Shown: positions 63,835-64,000 of the stretch, piece by piece
How positions within the stretch are numbered: position 1 is the first letter of the stretch
Layout of the letters: the number at the start of each line of letters is the position of its first letter
NCBI RefSeq assembly: GCF_000422825.1
Contig: NZ_KE383928.1
Location: forward strand, 310,001-374,000
DNA: 64,000 nucleotides
Source: Nocardioides insulae DSM 17944
Lineage (GTDB): Bacteria; Actinomycetota; Actinomycetes; Propionibacteriales; Nocardioidaceae
Reading direction: 5' to 3'
Program-made: the position numbers and the translations under genes
The notes under the pieces: model-generated
What the model was told of the DNA's origin: nothing
The model's database searches: none
Seen by the model: only the letters and a program-made list of their open reading frames with translations

Positions 63835-63883
63835 GACGGCGGCGTGGACCTGCCATCCGAGGTGCCGGGTCCGCGCCGCCGTC
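63835..63883 (+). terminator. Hairpin after the lipoprotein gene
   Basis: GACGGCGGCG pairs perfectly with CGCCGCCGTC, extended inward by a G-T pair and GGACC/GGTCC, leaving a 17-base loop. No T-run. It may end the lipoprotein transcript. Confidence 0.4.
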
Positions 63884-64000
63884 GTGTCGGGGCTTCGGCG
63901 CACTGTGGGATCCTGCGGGGGGCCGTCGACCGTGGCAAACCGGTGGCGGCAGGAGCTCCAACCGCAGTCGAACCGCAAGTCGAGAGGTGCGATCAGTGTC

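Noticed and set aside
63996..64000. Possible start (GTG) of another gene at the window edge, with GAGAGG about 9 bases upstream
   Set aside because: Only five bases are visible, so no coding evidence exists.

Overview
The window is high-GC, densely coded DNA from an actinobacterium, most likely a Nocardioidaceae (Nocardioides-like) chromosome. The basis is the gene content (lsr2, clpC, RskA-type anti-sigma factor, DUF3180, DUF2520 next to panC), many GTG starts, and a gene order that, as I remember it, follows the M. tuberculosis stretch folE-folP-folB-folK-DUF3180-(membrane gene)-DUF2520-panC-panD-coaX-lsr2-clpC, and later mutY-(membrane protein)-disA-radA. No mobile element, tRNA, rRNA or CRISPR array was found. 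No gene-free stretch exceeds 300 bases; the two longest (1182-1468 and 32662-32949) show nothing I can name apart from a -10-like box near 1364.

Region 1 (1-34617) is a vitamin and cofactor backbone: folE / folP-folB-folK-DUF3180 / DUF2520-panC-panD. Three blocks of cell-surface glycopolymer genes interrupt it. Block A (450-3365) sits between folE and folP and has two methyltransferases and a small sulfotransferase. Block B (6596-24837) has three very large teichoic-acid-polymerase-like proteins in tandem, two sulfotransferases, two GT61 glycosyltransferases, a bifunctional CDP-ribitol-type synthase (cytidylyltransferase plus SDR) and galE. Block C (27369-34617) lies between panD and nadB and has two methyltransferases, a nucleotide-sugar dehydrogenase, a TarS-like GT2 and a third GT61. 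Together they look like a pathway for a decorated, possibly sulfated and methylated, polyol-phosphate wall polymer.

Region 2 (34753-41535) is nadB-nadC-coaX (NAD and CoA synthesis), lsr2 (nucleoid silencer) and clpC (protease ATPase, with a ClgR-like box upstream). A CMD-family gene follows, and then a converging palindrome that contains both neighbouring stop codons.

Region 3 (42403-52358, read mostly on the minus strand) matches the content of the mycobacterial SigK regulon: fasciclin lipoprotein, sigK, rskA, a fused FAD-oxidoreductase::DUF1365 protein, two cyclopropane/methyl-branch fatty acid synthase paralogues and a DUF1295 membrane protein. Six of these overlap end to end. A SigK-like promoter (CCATCC-N16-CCGGAT) precedes the fasciclin gene. 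A half-length LtrA gene and a photolyase gene lie alongside.

Region 4 (52538-64000) holds mutY (with a tandemly duplicated 3' end), a secreted or anchored Pro-rich protein, a rhomboid protease, disA (broken by a one-base frameshift as read), radA, a LacI regulator, a methyltransferase with no standard start codon, a VOC protein, a Cys-rich unknown, ppx/gppA, a TIM-barrel isomerase and a lipoprotein. Throughout the window, twelve genes lack a Shine-Dalgarno sequence and carry a -10 box 6-7 bases before the start codon, the layout of leaderless mRNAs.
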